DNA from: Proteobacteria bacterium HN_bin10
GTDB lineage: Bacteria; Pseudomonadota; Alphaproteobacteria; Caulobacterales; Aquidulcibacteraceae
Direction: 5' to 3'
DNA length: 26,412 nt
NCBI GenBank assembly: GCA_002083515.1
Contig: LWDN01000066.1
Span: forward strand, 301 to 26,712
The translations under genes were made by a program, and so were the position numbers. Under the pieces are notes generated by a model, which was given only the letters and a program-made list of their open reading frames with translations, had not been told where the DNA came from and searched no databases. The number at the start of each line of letters is the position of its first letter. Position 1 is the first letter of the stretch. Positions 7,828 to 15,415 of this stretch are shown here, in pieces.

Positions 7828-9243
7828 TCAGGCCGCCGCCGCGCCGAGCTTTCCGGGAAGCGCGTTCGCGTACGCGGTGATGTCGCCAGCGCCGAGGCAT
7901 ACGACGATGTCGCCGGGCTTTGCTTCAGCGCGCACGAACGCCGGCAGATCTTCCAGAGAAGCCAGTCGGCGCGCGTCGCGGTGACCGTGACTCTTCAGGC
8001 TTGCGGCCAATGTATCGGCGCTGACGCCATCGATCGGCGCTTCGCCGGCGGGATAAACATCCGACACCGCAACGATGTCGGCGTCGTTAAAGCAGGTTGA
8101 GAACTCCTTGAACAAGTCGCGCAAACGCGTGAAGCGGTGCGGCTGCACCACGGCGAGCACGCGCCCCTCGGTCATCTCACGCGCGGCCGACAACACGGCG
8201 GCGATCTCCACCGGATGGTGGGCGTAATCGTCGACGATCCGAACTTCGTTCCAATAACCGGTGGTGGTGAAGCGCCGCTTCACACCAGAAAATTTCTTCA
8301 AACCTTTGCGGATGCCGTCATCGGTGACGCCCAGTTCGCGTGCAACTGCGATCGCCGCCACCGCGTTCTGCACGTTGTGACGGCCCGCCACGGGCAAGAA
8401 CAGATCGTGCAGCGTCACGCCAGGCCCCTCGCCTTTGCGGCGCGCCACCACATCGAAGGTCGAGCCGTCGCGCGAGGGGCGCACGTTCACAGCGCACACA
8501 TCCGCCTGCGGATTGAAGCCATAAGAAACGATCCGCCGGTCGCGCACCTGCGCCGCGAGCGCCTGCACCTGCGGATGATCGAGACACATCACCGCGAAGC
8601 CGTAGAACGGAATATTCTCGACGAACGTCTGATACGCCGCATTCATCGCCTCAACCGAGCCATAATGATCGAGGTGCTCAGGGTCCATGTTGGTGACGAC
8701 CACCGCAGTGGCGCGCAGGCGCGTGAAGGTGCCGTCGCTTTCGTCGGCTTCCACCACCATCCACTCGCCCTCGCCCATGCGCGCGTTTGCGCCGTAGGCG
8801 TTGATGATGCCGCCATTGATAACAGTGGGATCCTTGCCGCCTGCATCGAGCAGCGCCGCGATCATCGAGGTGGTCGTCGTCTTGCCGTGGGTGCCGCCGA
8901 TGGCCACGGTCCATTTGAGCCGCATGATTTCGGCCAGCATCTCGGCGCGGCGGACGATCGGCACGCCGCGCGCGCGCGCTGTGTCGACTTCCGGATTGCC
9001 GTTCTTGATGGCCGAGGAAATCACCACCACGCCTGCGTGGGCGGCGCTCTCGGCCTTGTGGCCGATGGTGACATGGATGCCCTGGGCGCGCAGACGTTCG
9101 ATATTGGCGCCGTCCTTGGCGTCGGAGCCGGTCACCTCGTAACCGAGGTTCTTCATCACGGCGGCGATACCCGACATGCCAATGCCGCCGATGCCGACGA
9201 AATGAATAGGCCCGGTGTCGAAAGGAATGGCGCGGCGGATCAT
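7828..9243 (-). CDS. murC: UDP-N-acetylmuramate--L-alanine ligase MurC
   Basis: 471 residues, typical for MurC, the ATP-dependent Mur ligase that adds L-alanine to UDP-MurNAc. The N-terminal Rossmann segment HFVGIGGIGMSG is diagnostic, followed by the P-loop GGTHGKTTTT near residue 115, NMDPEHLDHYG near 182, the GRHNVQNAVAA linker near 290 and the C-terminal DDYAHHPVE near 343. An in-frame ATG seven codons upstream exists, but AGGGGAA lies directly upstream of the ATG at 9243 and the family N-terminus fits, so 9243 is preferred. It is separated from murG, its usual upstream neighbour, by a toxin-antitoxin pair and an ECF sigma cassette, and lies 54 bp after the last gene of that cassette, so it could be read from the cassette's transcript. 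Confidence 0.97.
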   Translation of the reverse strand: MIRRAIPFDTGPIHFVGIGGIGMSGIAAVMKNLGYEVTGSDAKDGANIERLRAQGIHVTIGHKAESAAHAGVVVISSAIKNGNPEVDTARARGVPIVRRAEMLAEIMRLKWTVAIGGTHGKTTTTSMIAALLDAGGKDPTVINGGIINAYGANARMGEGEWMVVEADESDGTFTRLRATAVVVTNMDPEHLDHYGSVEAMNAAYQTFVENIPFYGFAVMCLDHPQVQALAAQVRDRRIVSYGFNPQADVCAVNVRPSRDGSTFDVVARRKGEGPGVTLHDLFLPVAGRHNVQNAVAAIAVARELGVTDDGIRKGLKKFSGVKRRFTTTGYWNEVRIVDDYAHHPVEIAAVLSAAREMTEGRVLAVVQPHRFTRLRDLFKEFSTCFNDADIVAVSDVYPAGEAPIDGVSADTLAASLKSHGHRDARRLASLEDLPAFVRAEAKPGDIVVCLGAGDITAYANALPGKLGAAAA

Positions 9244-9297
9244 GTATTCCCCTGTCTGCGCCATTCTACGCGCGCTGCAAGCGGCGCCAAGGACGGT

Positions 9298-9498
9298 TCA
9301 GCGGATGCCGTGCATGGCCGCGAACTGAACGATCGGGTAGTATTGTGCCGCGTCCGTATCGCCGATCTGCAGATTCCGCTTTCCCTTTTGCTCGAACTCG
9401 CGCGCCTTGCGAATGGCGTCCGCAGGGGTGTCAGCCTCCGCTATAGGCATCGGCCGCGGCACCGTCATCATCGGCGCGAGGATTACGTACCGGGCCAT
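9298..9498 (-). CDS. Small soluble protein at the end of the sigma-factor cassette
   Basis: 66 residues, start ATG at 9498 preceded by a strong GGGGAGGAG ribosome binding site. There is no signal peptide or membrane segment. It begins MARYVILAPM and contains a charged helix (ADAIRKAREFEQKGKR) and a C-terminal YYPIVQFAAMHG. Not a family I recognise. It follows the putative anti-sigma gene after 11 bp on the same strand and precedes murC by 54 bp. The strong binding site and the composition argue for a real gene even though it is short. Role unknown. Confidence 0.65.
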   Translation of the reverse strand: MARYVILAPMMTVPRPMPIAEADTPADAIRKAREFEQKGKRNLQIGDTDAAQYYPIVQFAAMHGIR

Positions 9499-9509
9499 TC
9501 GCTCCTCCC

Positions 9510-9848
9510 CTAGACCCTTATGAGCGACGTCCGCAGCATGGCGCGGGATCGCGCCAGCGCGGCGCGCGGGCCGTCGATGGTCAACACCGCGAGCACATAG
9601 GCGAGACCCAGCGTGCCCGCAACCAAGAGCAACGGCTGCAACTCGGCGAAACCAACGCCAAAGGCCTGCGCCAGAGGAAAAATCAGGCCGATGAGGGTGA
9701 AGGTCGACACGAGCCGCAAGGCCCGTCGGCGCGCGCCCTGGCGGCGGGCGCGCTCGGCGGTCAGCGCCAGCACGTCGAAACGGAAACCCGGATCGGGCGT
9801 CCGTGGCGCGTCTCCCAACAGAGCGGCCAATTCGAGGTCGTCGCTCAT
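9510..9848 (-). CDS. Small two-helix membrane protein, candidate anti-sigma factor
   Basis: 112 residues. The cytoplasmic N-terminus (MSDDLELAALLGDAPRTPDPGF) is followed by a basic stretch (ERARRQGARRR), then two hydrophobic segments at about 46-66 and 70-92. Its ATG overlaps the stop of the ECF sigma gene by 4 bases (ATGA), so the two are translationally coupled. That position and topology are typical of a membrane anti-sigma factor that holds its sigma factor inactive, but there is no zinc-binding HxxxCxxC motif and no recognisable anti-sigma domain, so the role is inferred from context. Confidence 0.75.
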   Translation of the reverse strand: MSDDLELAALLGDAPRTPDPGFRFDVLALTAERARRQGARRRALRLVSTFTLIGLIFPLAQAFGVGFAELQPLLLVAGTLGLAYVLAVLTIDGPRAALARSRAMLRTSLIRV

Positions 9849-10393
9849 CGCTCAACTCCCGCGACGCCGAGCGCCGCCTGCAAGCGCGCCCGGCCTCTGG
9901 TCACGTGGGACTTTACCGTACCCAGCGGCAAACCCAAAATCTCCGCCGCCTCGGCGTGCGTGAATTCCTGGCCCAGGCAAAGCGCCAGCGCCGCACGCTG
10001 ATCTTCGGGCAACTCCTCCATAGCCTTGCGCAGCGCCAGACGCTGGGCGGCGCGCTCGGGCGGCTCGTCCGTCTGCGTGTCGCTCAAGTCCGCATACGCC
10101 GTCTCGCGGACCTCGCGTCGGTTCTGCGCGCGCCTGGCGCGGCGCCAATACTGGAACGCCACGCCGCAGATGAAGGTGCGCAGCGAAGAGGTTCCGTCGA
10201 AGCGATGCAGCACTTCCCATGTTCGCGCGAAGGCCTCCTGAGCCAGATCGTCCGCGTCGGCATGATTGCCGGTGACGCGGCGCAGAAACGCACGCACCGC
10301 GGCTTGATGCAGATCGACCAGCCGGCCGAAGGCGGCGAAGTCGCCCGCGCGCGCCAGCCCGATCAGCCGCGCCTCCTCCCCGGCGGCAGCCAT
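9845..10393 (-). CDS. ECF-type RNA polymerase sigma factor
   Basis: 182 residues with only sigma regions 2 and 4, the layout of extracytoplasmic function sigma factors. Region 2 runs from about residue 25 to 90 and includes DADDLAQEAFARTWE (core binding) and SSLRTFICGVAFQYWRRARR (-10 recognition). Region 4 is about 125-175, with LPEDQRAALALCLGQEFTHAEAAEILGLP helices and the recognition helix in TVKSHVTRGRARL. It starts 3 bp after the upstream membrane protein gene and overlaps the downstream candidate anti-sigma gene by 4 bases. It probably activates its own cassette in response to an envelope signal; its target genes are not visible. Confidence 0.94.
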   Translation of the reverse strand: MAAAGEEARLIGLARAGDFAAFGRLVDLHQAAVRAFLRRVTGNHADADDLAQEAFARTWEVLHRFDGTSSLRTFICGVAFQYWRRARRAQNRREVRETAYADLSDTQTDEPPERAAQRLALRKAMEELPEDQRAALALCLGQEFTHAEAAEILGLPLGTVKSHVTRGRARLQAALGVAGVER

Positions 10394-10396
10394 GGA

Positions 10397-10807
10397 TCAA
10401 CGCTTGGCGCCGGTGATCAAGAGAATTAGAGCGCCAACCGCCATCACCGCCATGGTGACCGCCACGGCCAGGAAGACCCAGGCCCAGTCCTCCGTCTGAC
10501 CGATGAAGGCATAGGCCACCGCGAACCCTGCGGCGAGGCCGGCGAACATGAAGAAGGACCAAGCGCTATTGTTGCGCATGCTCGGCGGGGTCCAGCCGTT
10601 CATATCCATATCGTAGTCGCTTCGCTGCGCCGCCAGTTTCAGCAATTCCGGCGGCGGCTCCTTGCCCTGATCCACATACGACTTGATCAGATCCATGACC
10701 TTGCGGCTGCGGCTCTCGCTCTGAACCATGCCCATGAACGCGATGAACATCCCGAAGACGGGAAACATCAGCCACCAGAAGTCGCGGAAGAACTCTTCGA
10801 AACTCAT
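10397..10807 (-). CDS. Small membrane protein of the ECF cassette (FRDFWWL family, long form)
   Basis: 136 residues with a start ATG at 10807 that overlaps the upstream stop codon by one base (TGATG). The N-terminus FEEFFRDFWWLMFPVFGMF forms the first membrane segment and is clearly related to the 47-residue protein encoded just upstream. It is followed by a basic linker (RSRKVMDLIKSYV) and GKEPPPELLKL, a pattern I recall from DUF6249-like small membrane proteins near sigma factor genes (not verified). Two further membrane segments lie at about 84-105 and 110-132. It is 3 bp upstream of the ECF sigma gene. Probably part of the signal-sensing arm, but the function is unknown. Confidence 0.8.
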   Translation of the reverse strand: MSFEEFFRDFWWLMFPVFGMFIAFMGMVQSESRSRKVMDLIKSYVDQGKEPPPELLKLAAQRSDYDMDMNGWTPPSMRNNSAWSFFMFAGLAAGFAVAYAFIGQTEDWAWVFLAVAVTMAVMAVGALILLITGAKR

Positions 10808-10950
10808 CACCGACGCTCCAGCTGCTCGCGGGCCCGACGCACGATATCGTCCTGCGCGGCGTTATCGCGCGCCATGCCCAGAACCGCCATCACCATCCCG
10901 AAGATCGGGAACAGGAGCCACCAGAAATCCCGAAACAACTCGGCCGCCAT
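10807..10950 (-). CDS. 47-residue membrane protein of the ECF cassette (FRDFWWL family, short form)
   Basis: 47 residues starting MAAELFRDFWWLLFPIFGMV: one membrane segment followed by a charged cytoplasmic tail (QDDIVRRAREQLERR). The first 25 or so residues match the N-terminus of the next gene (FRDFWWLxFPxFGM), and the similarity is also visible in the DNA, so the two arose by duplication. Its stop overlaps the next start (TGATG). It is the first gene of the cassette. A longer frame reaches further upstream, but similarity to the paralogue begins at the ATG at 10950. Short, yet supported by paralogy and coupling. Confidence 0.7.
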   Translation of the reverse strand: MAAELFRDFWWLLFPIFGMVMAVLGMARDNAAQDDIVRRAREQLERR

Positions 10951-10969
10951 GTCTGCCTCGTGCCGCCTC

Positions 10970-10989
10970 AAGGGGCGCTTCTGCCCCTT
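10970..10989 (-). terminator. Hairpin between vapC and the ECF cassette
   Basis: AAGGGGC (10970-10976) and GCCCCTT (10983-10989) form a perfect 7-bp stem with a 6-base loop, flanked by A/T pairs. It lies about 40 bases after the toxin stop codon and 20 before the first cassette gene. A terminator for the toxin-antitoxin transcript is plausible, but there is no long T-run. Confidence 0.4.
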
Positions 10990-11026
10990 TACCGCCGCCG
11001 GCGGGGCAGTTGGATGCAGGCAGACG

Positions 11027-11443
11027 TCAGGCCGTTGGCACGCCCAGCCTGCGGGCGCTGGAAAGCAGATTCCTGTCAAAGCTCAGGATCGGCGCGCGGA
11101 GCCGGCTGGCGATGGCGATGTGCAGGGCGTCAGGCGTTCGCAACGGCAGGTCCAGGCGACGGAGATACTTGGCGCACTGGGAAATGTCCCCCGGTTCAGT
11201 CGGCGCCACAAACACATGGGACGACACCCACTCATCGAACGTCGCCAGTACGCGTCGGCCCTGCGCCACCGTCAGCGCGCGCATCCGAACACGCTTGGCG
11301 ACGACGGACGCGAACTCGGCGCAAGCGAAGTCGCTGGCCACGACATCCTGATCGATCGAGGCCATTGCTGCCGAGGCGCGCCCAGTATTTGCGTCTGGGG
11401 AAAAGAGCGACGCCAGCACGTCAGCGTCGACATAGACGCTCAC
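11027..11443 (-). CDS. vapC: PIN-domain toxin VapC
   Basis: 138 residues, the usual size of VapC toxins, which are Mg-dependent RNases that cut tRNA or rRNA. PIN-domain acidic residues are in place: D6 in VYVDADVL, E43 in CAEFASVV, D105 in TPDALHIA and D123 in SFDRNLL. The start is a GTG at 11443 overlapping the antitoxin stop (GTGA), which gives the canonical toxin N-terminus; longer in-frame readings run through the antitoxin gene. Paired with a Phd/YefM-type antitoxin, it forms a type II system inserted between murG and murC. All catalytic acidic residues are visible, so it looks intact. Confidence 0.92.
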   Translation of the reverse strand: MSVYVDADVLASLFSPDANTGRASAAMASIDQDVVASDFACAEFASVVAKRVRMRALTVAQGRRVLATFDEWVSSHVFVAPTEPGDISQCAKYLRRLDLPLRTPDALHIAIASRLRAPILSFDRNLLSSARRLGVPTA

Positions 11444-11691
11444 TTCCAGTCCTCGTCCCGCATTTTGGACAGAAGGGTTGTTGCGTCTATTTTTGCCGGC
11501 GTAAGCCCCTTGCGCCGCTCGGCCAGCCAATCGAGGTCGGCTTGGGTAATGCGCCGCGGCACGGCGGCAGTCGCACGCAACTCCACCACCGGCTGGCCGT
11601 GGCGCGTGATAACCACGCTTTTGCCCTCCATCGCTTCATTGATGAGGGCCGAGAGCTTGGCTTTGGCTTCGGCGACCGAATAGGTACTCAT
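11440..11691 (-). CDS. vapB: Phd/YefM-type antitoxin
   Basis: 83 residues. The N-terminal TYSVAEAKAKLSALINEA followed by GKSVVITRHGQPVVEL is the Phd/YefM DNA-binding fold. The C-terminal tail (GLTPAKIDATTLLSKMRDEDW) is the expected disordered toxin-neutralising segment. It overlaps the PIN toxin gene by 4 bases (GTGA), and expression is probably autoregulated through the repeats over its start codon. The ATG at 11691 is the only sensible start and has no ribosome binding site; the promoter position suggests a leaderless mRNA. Confidence 0.92.
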   Translation of the reverse strand: MSTYSVAEAKAKLSALINEAMEGKSVVITRHGQPVVELRATAAVPRRITQADLDWLAERRKGLTPAKIDATTLLSKMRDEDWK

Positions 11692-11727
11692 GACCAGAGT
11701 ATAGTCATGGTATGGTCATTTTATCAA
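11690..11727 (-). promoter_or_regulatory. Promoter and operator repeats of the toxin-antitoxin operon
   Basis: On the minus strand a -35-like TTGATA (11727-11722), an 18-base spacer and a -10-like TATACT (11703-11698) are followed after 7 bases by the A of the antitoxin ATG, so transcription should begin at or beside the start codon. ATGACCA (11690-11696) and TGGTCAT (11713-11719) form an inverted repeat around the -10, and an 11-bp near-direct repeat (ATGACCATACC, ATGACTATACT) lies between -35 and -10, fitting autorepression. The -35 overlaps the murG stop codon. Confidence 0.6.
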
Positions 11728-12815
11728 GCCGCGACGGCTTCGGCCAAGTCCGCCAAGCTTTTCGCCGCTTCCGGTTTGGCGGCGGCGCGAGCGGCGGCGG
11801 CGCGCACGGCAAGCGCGTGCGGATCGGCAAGGCGGCGCTCCAGCAGCGCCGCAAGCCCCACAGGCTCAAACGCAGCTTCCGCGATAACGTCGGCGGCGCC
11901 GACGGCGGTGAGCCCCTCGGCGTTCGCGGTCTGGTGATCGTCCGCCGCCGCGGCGAAGGGAATGAGGATCGCCGGCCGCCCGGCGACCTGAAGTTCGGTT
12001 ACGGTCGAAGCGCCGGCGCGCGCGATCACCAGATGCGCGGCGCCGAGCCGGCGTCCCATGTCCTGGAAGAAAGGCGCGACTTCGGCGTTCACCGCAGCCG
12101 CGCTGTAGGCTTGCCGCGCCGCCTCGACCTGCTCCTCGCGCACCTGATGGACGACATCGAGGCGCGCGCGCAAAGCCTCCGGCAGGCGCGCGATCGCAGC
12201 CGGAATCACGTCGCCGAAAATGCGCGCGCCCTGGCTGCCGCCGATGATCAACAGATTGAGCCGCCCGCCCGCCGGCGCTTCGGGATAGGCTTGTTCGCGC
12301 ACCGCCAGAATGGGCAAGCGAACCGGATTGCCGACGACATGCTTGCGCGCCGCGGCGCTGTCCGGCAGCCGGTCCAACCGCTCGAAGCCGCAAGCGACGA
12401 TGGCGGCGCTTCCGGCCATGGCGCGATTGACGCGGCCCAGCACCGAGTTCTGCTCGTGAATCAGGATCGGAATCCGGCGCGCGCGCGCCGCCATCAAAGC
12501 TGGAAATGAAGGATAGCCGCCGAAGCCGGCCACCAGCGAAGGCGGCGCTTCGCTGAAGCGCTGCTTGGCCGCATTGATGCCGCGCCAAATCTTCAGCGCC
12601 GCCGGGATCGCGGTGACCGGGTTTGCCGACAGCGAAGCGGCGGGAACGTCATCGATGCGCTCAGCCGGAAAGTTCTCCGCGTAGCGGCGTCCACGCGCAT
12701 CCGTCATCAGCATGACGCGCCAGCCGCGGCGCGCCATCTCTTCTCCGAACGCGGCCGCCGGAAACAAATGCCCGCCGGTTCCCCCCGCTGCGATGACGAC
12801 GATCTTCTTGGTCAT
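11724..12815 (-). CDS. murG: Lipid II synthase MurG (UDP-GlcNAc transferase)
   Basis: 363 residues, normal length for MurG, the membrane-associated GT-B enzyme that adds GlcNAc to lipid I. Motifs in order: the glycine-rich GGTGGHLFPA near residue 11, GFGGYPSFPA near 98, IHEQNSVLGRVNR near 122, the second glycine loop IIGGSQGARIF near 190, GASTVTEL near 268, and DDHQTANAEG near 291 for UDP-GlcNAc binding. The start overlaps the ftsW stop by 4 bases (ATGA). Its 3' end contains the -35 region of the toxin-antitoxin promoter, so murG is the last gene of the uninterrupted block, and readthrough into the antitoxin is possible. Confidence 0.97.
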   Translation of the reverse strand: MTKKIVVIAAGGTGGHLFPAAAFGEEMARRGWRVMLMTDARGRRYAENFPAERIDDVPAASLSANPVTAIPAALKIWRGINAAKQRFSEAPPSLVAGFGGYPSFPALMAARARRIPILIHEQNSVLGRVNRAMAGSAAIVACGFERLDRLPDSAAARKHVVGNPVRLPILAVREQAYPEAPAGGRLNLLIIGGSQGARIFGDVIPAAIARLPEALRARLDVVHQVREEQVEAARQAYSAAAVNAEVAPFFQDMGRRLGAAHLVIARAGASTVTELQVAGRPAILIPFAAAADDHQTANAEGLTAVGAADVIAEAAFEPVGLAALLERRLADPHALAVRAAAARAAAKPEAAKSLADLAEAVAA

Positions 12816-13960
12816 GGCTCTGCGCGCCTGCGTCCGGGATAGAGATAGGCGCCAGGCCGGTCCCGCAGCAGCGAGAGGCAGCAGCCCAACGCCAAGGCCG
12901 AGCCGATCATCGACGAGCCGCCGAAGGAGATGAACGGCAGCGTCATGCCCTTGGCCGGCACGAGGCTCAGATTGACCGCCATGTGGATCGCCGCCTGCGC
13001 GACCAACAATGTGATCAGCCCCGCCGCCGCGAGCTGCTCGAATGGTTCATTCAACCGACTGGCGCGCGAGAGCCCCCGAAACGCCAGGGCCCCGAATACG
13101 CCGATAATGCCGAGCGACGCGATCAGACCGAATTCTTCAGCCGCCACGGCGAAGACAAAGTCCGCGTGCGCGTCGGGCAGGCGCGTCTTGATCACGCCCT
13201 CTCCGGGGCCGCGTCCGAACACCCCGCCGGAGGCGATGGCGTCAAGCGCGCGATTGACCTGATAAGCGGCATCGCCGGTCGGATTGAGGAACGCGTCGAC
13301 CCGCTCACGCGCGTGCGGGTAGAAGCGGTAGATCGCCCACGCGCCCGCCGCCGCAAGCACGCCGCCGCCCAACACGTAGCGCAACGCCACGCCGGACAGG
13401 ATCAGCATCGGCGCCAAACAAAGGCCGAGCAGCGCGGTCTGCCCGATGTCAGGCTGCGACAGCAACGCCGCCGCCGTCACCGCATAGAGTCCAATGGCCA
13501 CGGCGCGGCCTGGAAAGCCCGGGCTCTTCATCGCCTCGCTTAGCATCCAGGCCCAGACGACGATGAGAGCCGGCTTCAACAATTCCGATGGCTGCATCGA
13601 GAGCGGCCCCAATTCAAGCCAGCGTTGCGCGCCCTTGATCTCCGGTCCGACCAGCGAAGCCAGCAAGCAGAGCGGCAAGAAGACCGCGACCGCGATGGTC
13701 GCGCCGCGCCGCAACTGGCGCGGCTCCAACGATGCAACCAGGAACATCACGAGCGCGCCGAGGCAGGCATACGCCGCCTGGCGGCCGGCGAAATAGAACG
13801 CCTCCTCGATGCGGATGCGCGCGGTTGCGGCTGGACTTGCCGCCATCGACAAGAGAATCCCGATCGCGAACAAAATGGCCGCGATGACCAGCAGCGGCCG
13901 ATCATAGGTGCGGGCGCGCTCCCATAAGGAACCGAAGCGCTCGGCAATGGCCGCGCTCAC
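12812..13960 (-). CDS. ftsW: Septal peptidoglycan polymerase FtsW
   Basis: 382 residues of the SEDS family with about ten membrane segments. It polymerises lipid II at the septum together with FtsI. Recognisable pieces are KGAQRWLELGPLSMQPSEL near residue 110-128, the extracellular loop with AYQVNRALDAIASGGVFGRGPGEG, LPDAHADFVFAVAAEEFG, and the C-terminal LPFISFGGSSM. The start is a GTG at 13960 overlapping the murD stop (GTGA); a 37-codon longer reading inside murD gives a basic, non-family N-terminus and is rejected. It ends in an ATGA overlap with murG. Confidence 0.95.
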   Translation of the reverse strand: MSAAIAERFGSLWERARTYDRPLLVIAAILFAIGILLSMAASPAATARIRIEEAFYFAGRQAAYACLGALVMFLVASLEPRQLRRGATIAVAVFLPLCLLASLVGPEIKGAQRWLELGPLSMQPSELLKPALIVVWAWMLSEAMKSPGFPGRAVAIGLYAVTAAALLSQPDIGQTALLGLCLAPMLILSGVALRYVLGGGVLAAAGAWAIYRFYPHARERVDAFLNPTGDAAYQVNRALDAIASGGVFGRGPGEGVIKTRLPDAHADFVFAVAAEEFGLIASLGIIGVFGALAFRGLSRASRLNEPFEQLAAAGLITLLVAQAAIHMAVNLSLVPAKGMTLPFISFGGSSMIGSALALGCCLSLLRDRPGAYLYPGRRRAEP

Positions 13961-15384
13961 GCCGCGCCTCCGTTGCGCTTGCCGGGCGATGCCGCGCCAA
14001 GCGACGCCACAAGTTTCTTGAATTGCTCGCCGCGATCTTCGTAGCTCTTGAATTGATCGAACGACGCGCACGCTGGCGACAGCAGCACCACCGGATGCGG
14101 CTCACCCGAGGCTTTCGCGTCGGCGAATGCCTGCTTCACCGCCGCCTCGAGATTGCCCGCCATCGCCACGGAGACCTTGCCGCGCAGCGTGTCGGAAAAA
14201 TCGCCGGCCGATTGTCCGATCAGATAAGCCTTGGCGATGCGCGGGAAGAACGGCGAGAGTTCCTCGATGCCGCCCTCCTTGGCGACGCCGCCGGCAATCC
14301 AGTAGACGCGCGGGTAAACGGCGAGCGCCTGCGCGGCGGCGTTGGCGTTGGTGGCCTTGCTGTCGTTGATGAAACGCACGCCTTCGATCTGGCCCGCACG
14401 TTCGAGCCGATGCGGCAGTCCCGCGAAGGTCGTCAGCGCTTGCGCGACGATGCGGCGATCGACGCCAAGCGCGCGCACGGCGGCATAAGCGGCGGCGGCG
14501 TTTTGCGCATTGTGCTTGCCGGCAAGCGCCGGCGCCGACGCCAGGTCGGCGGCGATTTCCGAACGGCCGGAGAGCGCGTCGATGATTTTGCCGTCGAGCG
14601 CGCAGACGCCGCGGCCGAGCGCCTGGCCTGACGAAATCGGCGCCACGTGCTGGACCGCCGCGCGCGTCAGCTCGGTGCAAATCGCGGCGCAATAGGCGTC
14701 ATCGACGCCGATCACCGCCCAGTCAGCGGCGCCTTGGTTGAGGAAGATGCGCTTCTTGGCGGCGGCGTAGGCAGCCATGTCGCCATGGCGATCGAGGTGA
14801 TCCGGCGTCAGGTTGAGCCACACCGCAACATCCAGACGCAGCGACGATGTGATGTCGAGTTGGAATGAACTCAACTCGATCACGTAATGGGCGCCAGCAT
14901 GCAGCGGCGCCAGGTCGAGAATCGCTTCGCCGATATTGCCGCCGAGACGCACGTCCTTGCCGGCTTCCGCCAAGATGTGCGCGATCAGCGCCGAAGTTGT
15001 CGACTTGCCGTTGGTGCCGGTGACGCCAATCAGTTTTGGGCGCTGCGCCGCCGGCAACGCGTTCACCGCGCGCGCGAACAATTCGATGTCGCTGACGATC
15101 GGAACCCCGGTCGCTTCCGCCAGCGTGACAACGCGATGCGGCTCGGGAAAGGTCAGCGGCACGCCCGGCGAAAGCACCAAAGCCGCGAACGAACGCCAGT
15201 CGCGGCTGTTGATGTCGGAGACTGGAACGCCGGCGGCTTCGGCCTTCGCGCGTGTGACGTCGCTATCGTCCCAGGCATGCACGCGCGCGCCGCCAGCCGA
15301 CAAAGCGCGCGCCGCCGCCAGGCCCGTGCGCGCCAAGCCGAACACCGCAACGTCGCGGCCTTTGAATTCCGTAATCGGGATCAT
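13957..15384 (-). CDS. murD: UDP-N-acetylmuramoyl-L-alanine--D-glutamate ligase MurD
   Basis: 475 residues, slightly longer than the E. coli enzyme, as usual for alphaproteobacteria. It adds D-glutamate to UDP-MurNAc-L-Ala in the cytoplasm. The N-terminal domain has VAVFGLARTGLAAA near 13-26 and VLSPGVP near 70. The P-loop is GVTGTNGKSTT near 119. ELSSFQLD and LNLTPDHLDRHG follow, with KHNAQNAAAAYAA near 290 and the C-terminal FINDSKATNANAA near 330 and LLSPACASFDQF near 432. The ATG has a weak ribosome binding site 31 bp after mraY. It overlaps ftsW by 4 bases. Confidence 0.97.
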   Translation of the reverse strand: MIPITEFKGRDVAVFGLARTGLAAARALSAGGARVHAWDDSDVTRAKAEAAGVPVSDINSRDWRSFAALVLSPGVPLTFPEPHRVVTLAEATGVPIVSDIELFARAVNALPAAQRPKLIGVTGTNGKSTTSALIAHILAEAGKDVRLGGNIGEAILDLAPLHAGAHYVIELSSFQLDITSSLRLDVAVWLNLTPDHLDRHGDMAAYAAAKKRIFLNQGAADWAVIGVDDAYCAAICTELTRAAVQHVAPISSGQALGRGVCALDGKIIDALSGRSEIAADLASAPALAGKHNAQNAAAAYAAVRALGVDRRIVAQALTTFAGLPHRLERAGQIEGVRFINDSKATNANAAAQALAVYPRVYWIAGGVAKEGGIEELSPFFPRIAKAYLIGQSAGDFSDTLRGKVSVAMAGNLEAAVKQAFADAKASGEPHPVVLLSPACASFDQFKSYEDRGEQFKKLVASLGAASPGKRNGGAA

Positions 15385-15415
15385 GACTTCGCCCGATCTG
15401 CGCTGCTTCGCGCCG

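Noticed and set aside
8137..9513. Long plus-strand open frame opposite murC
   Set aside because: Antisense of murC; rich in His/Arg/Asp with no recognisable domain and no ribosome binding site.
13961..14071. 37-codon longer FtsW reading
   Set aside because: It lies inside murD and gives a basic, non-family N-terminus; the GTG in the GTGA overlap fits the operon's pattern.
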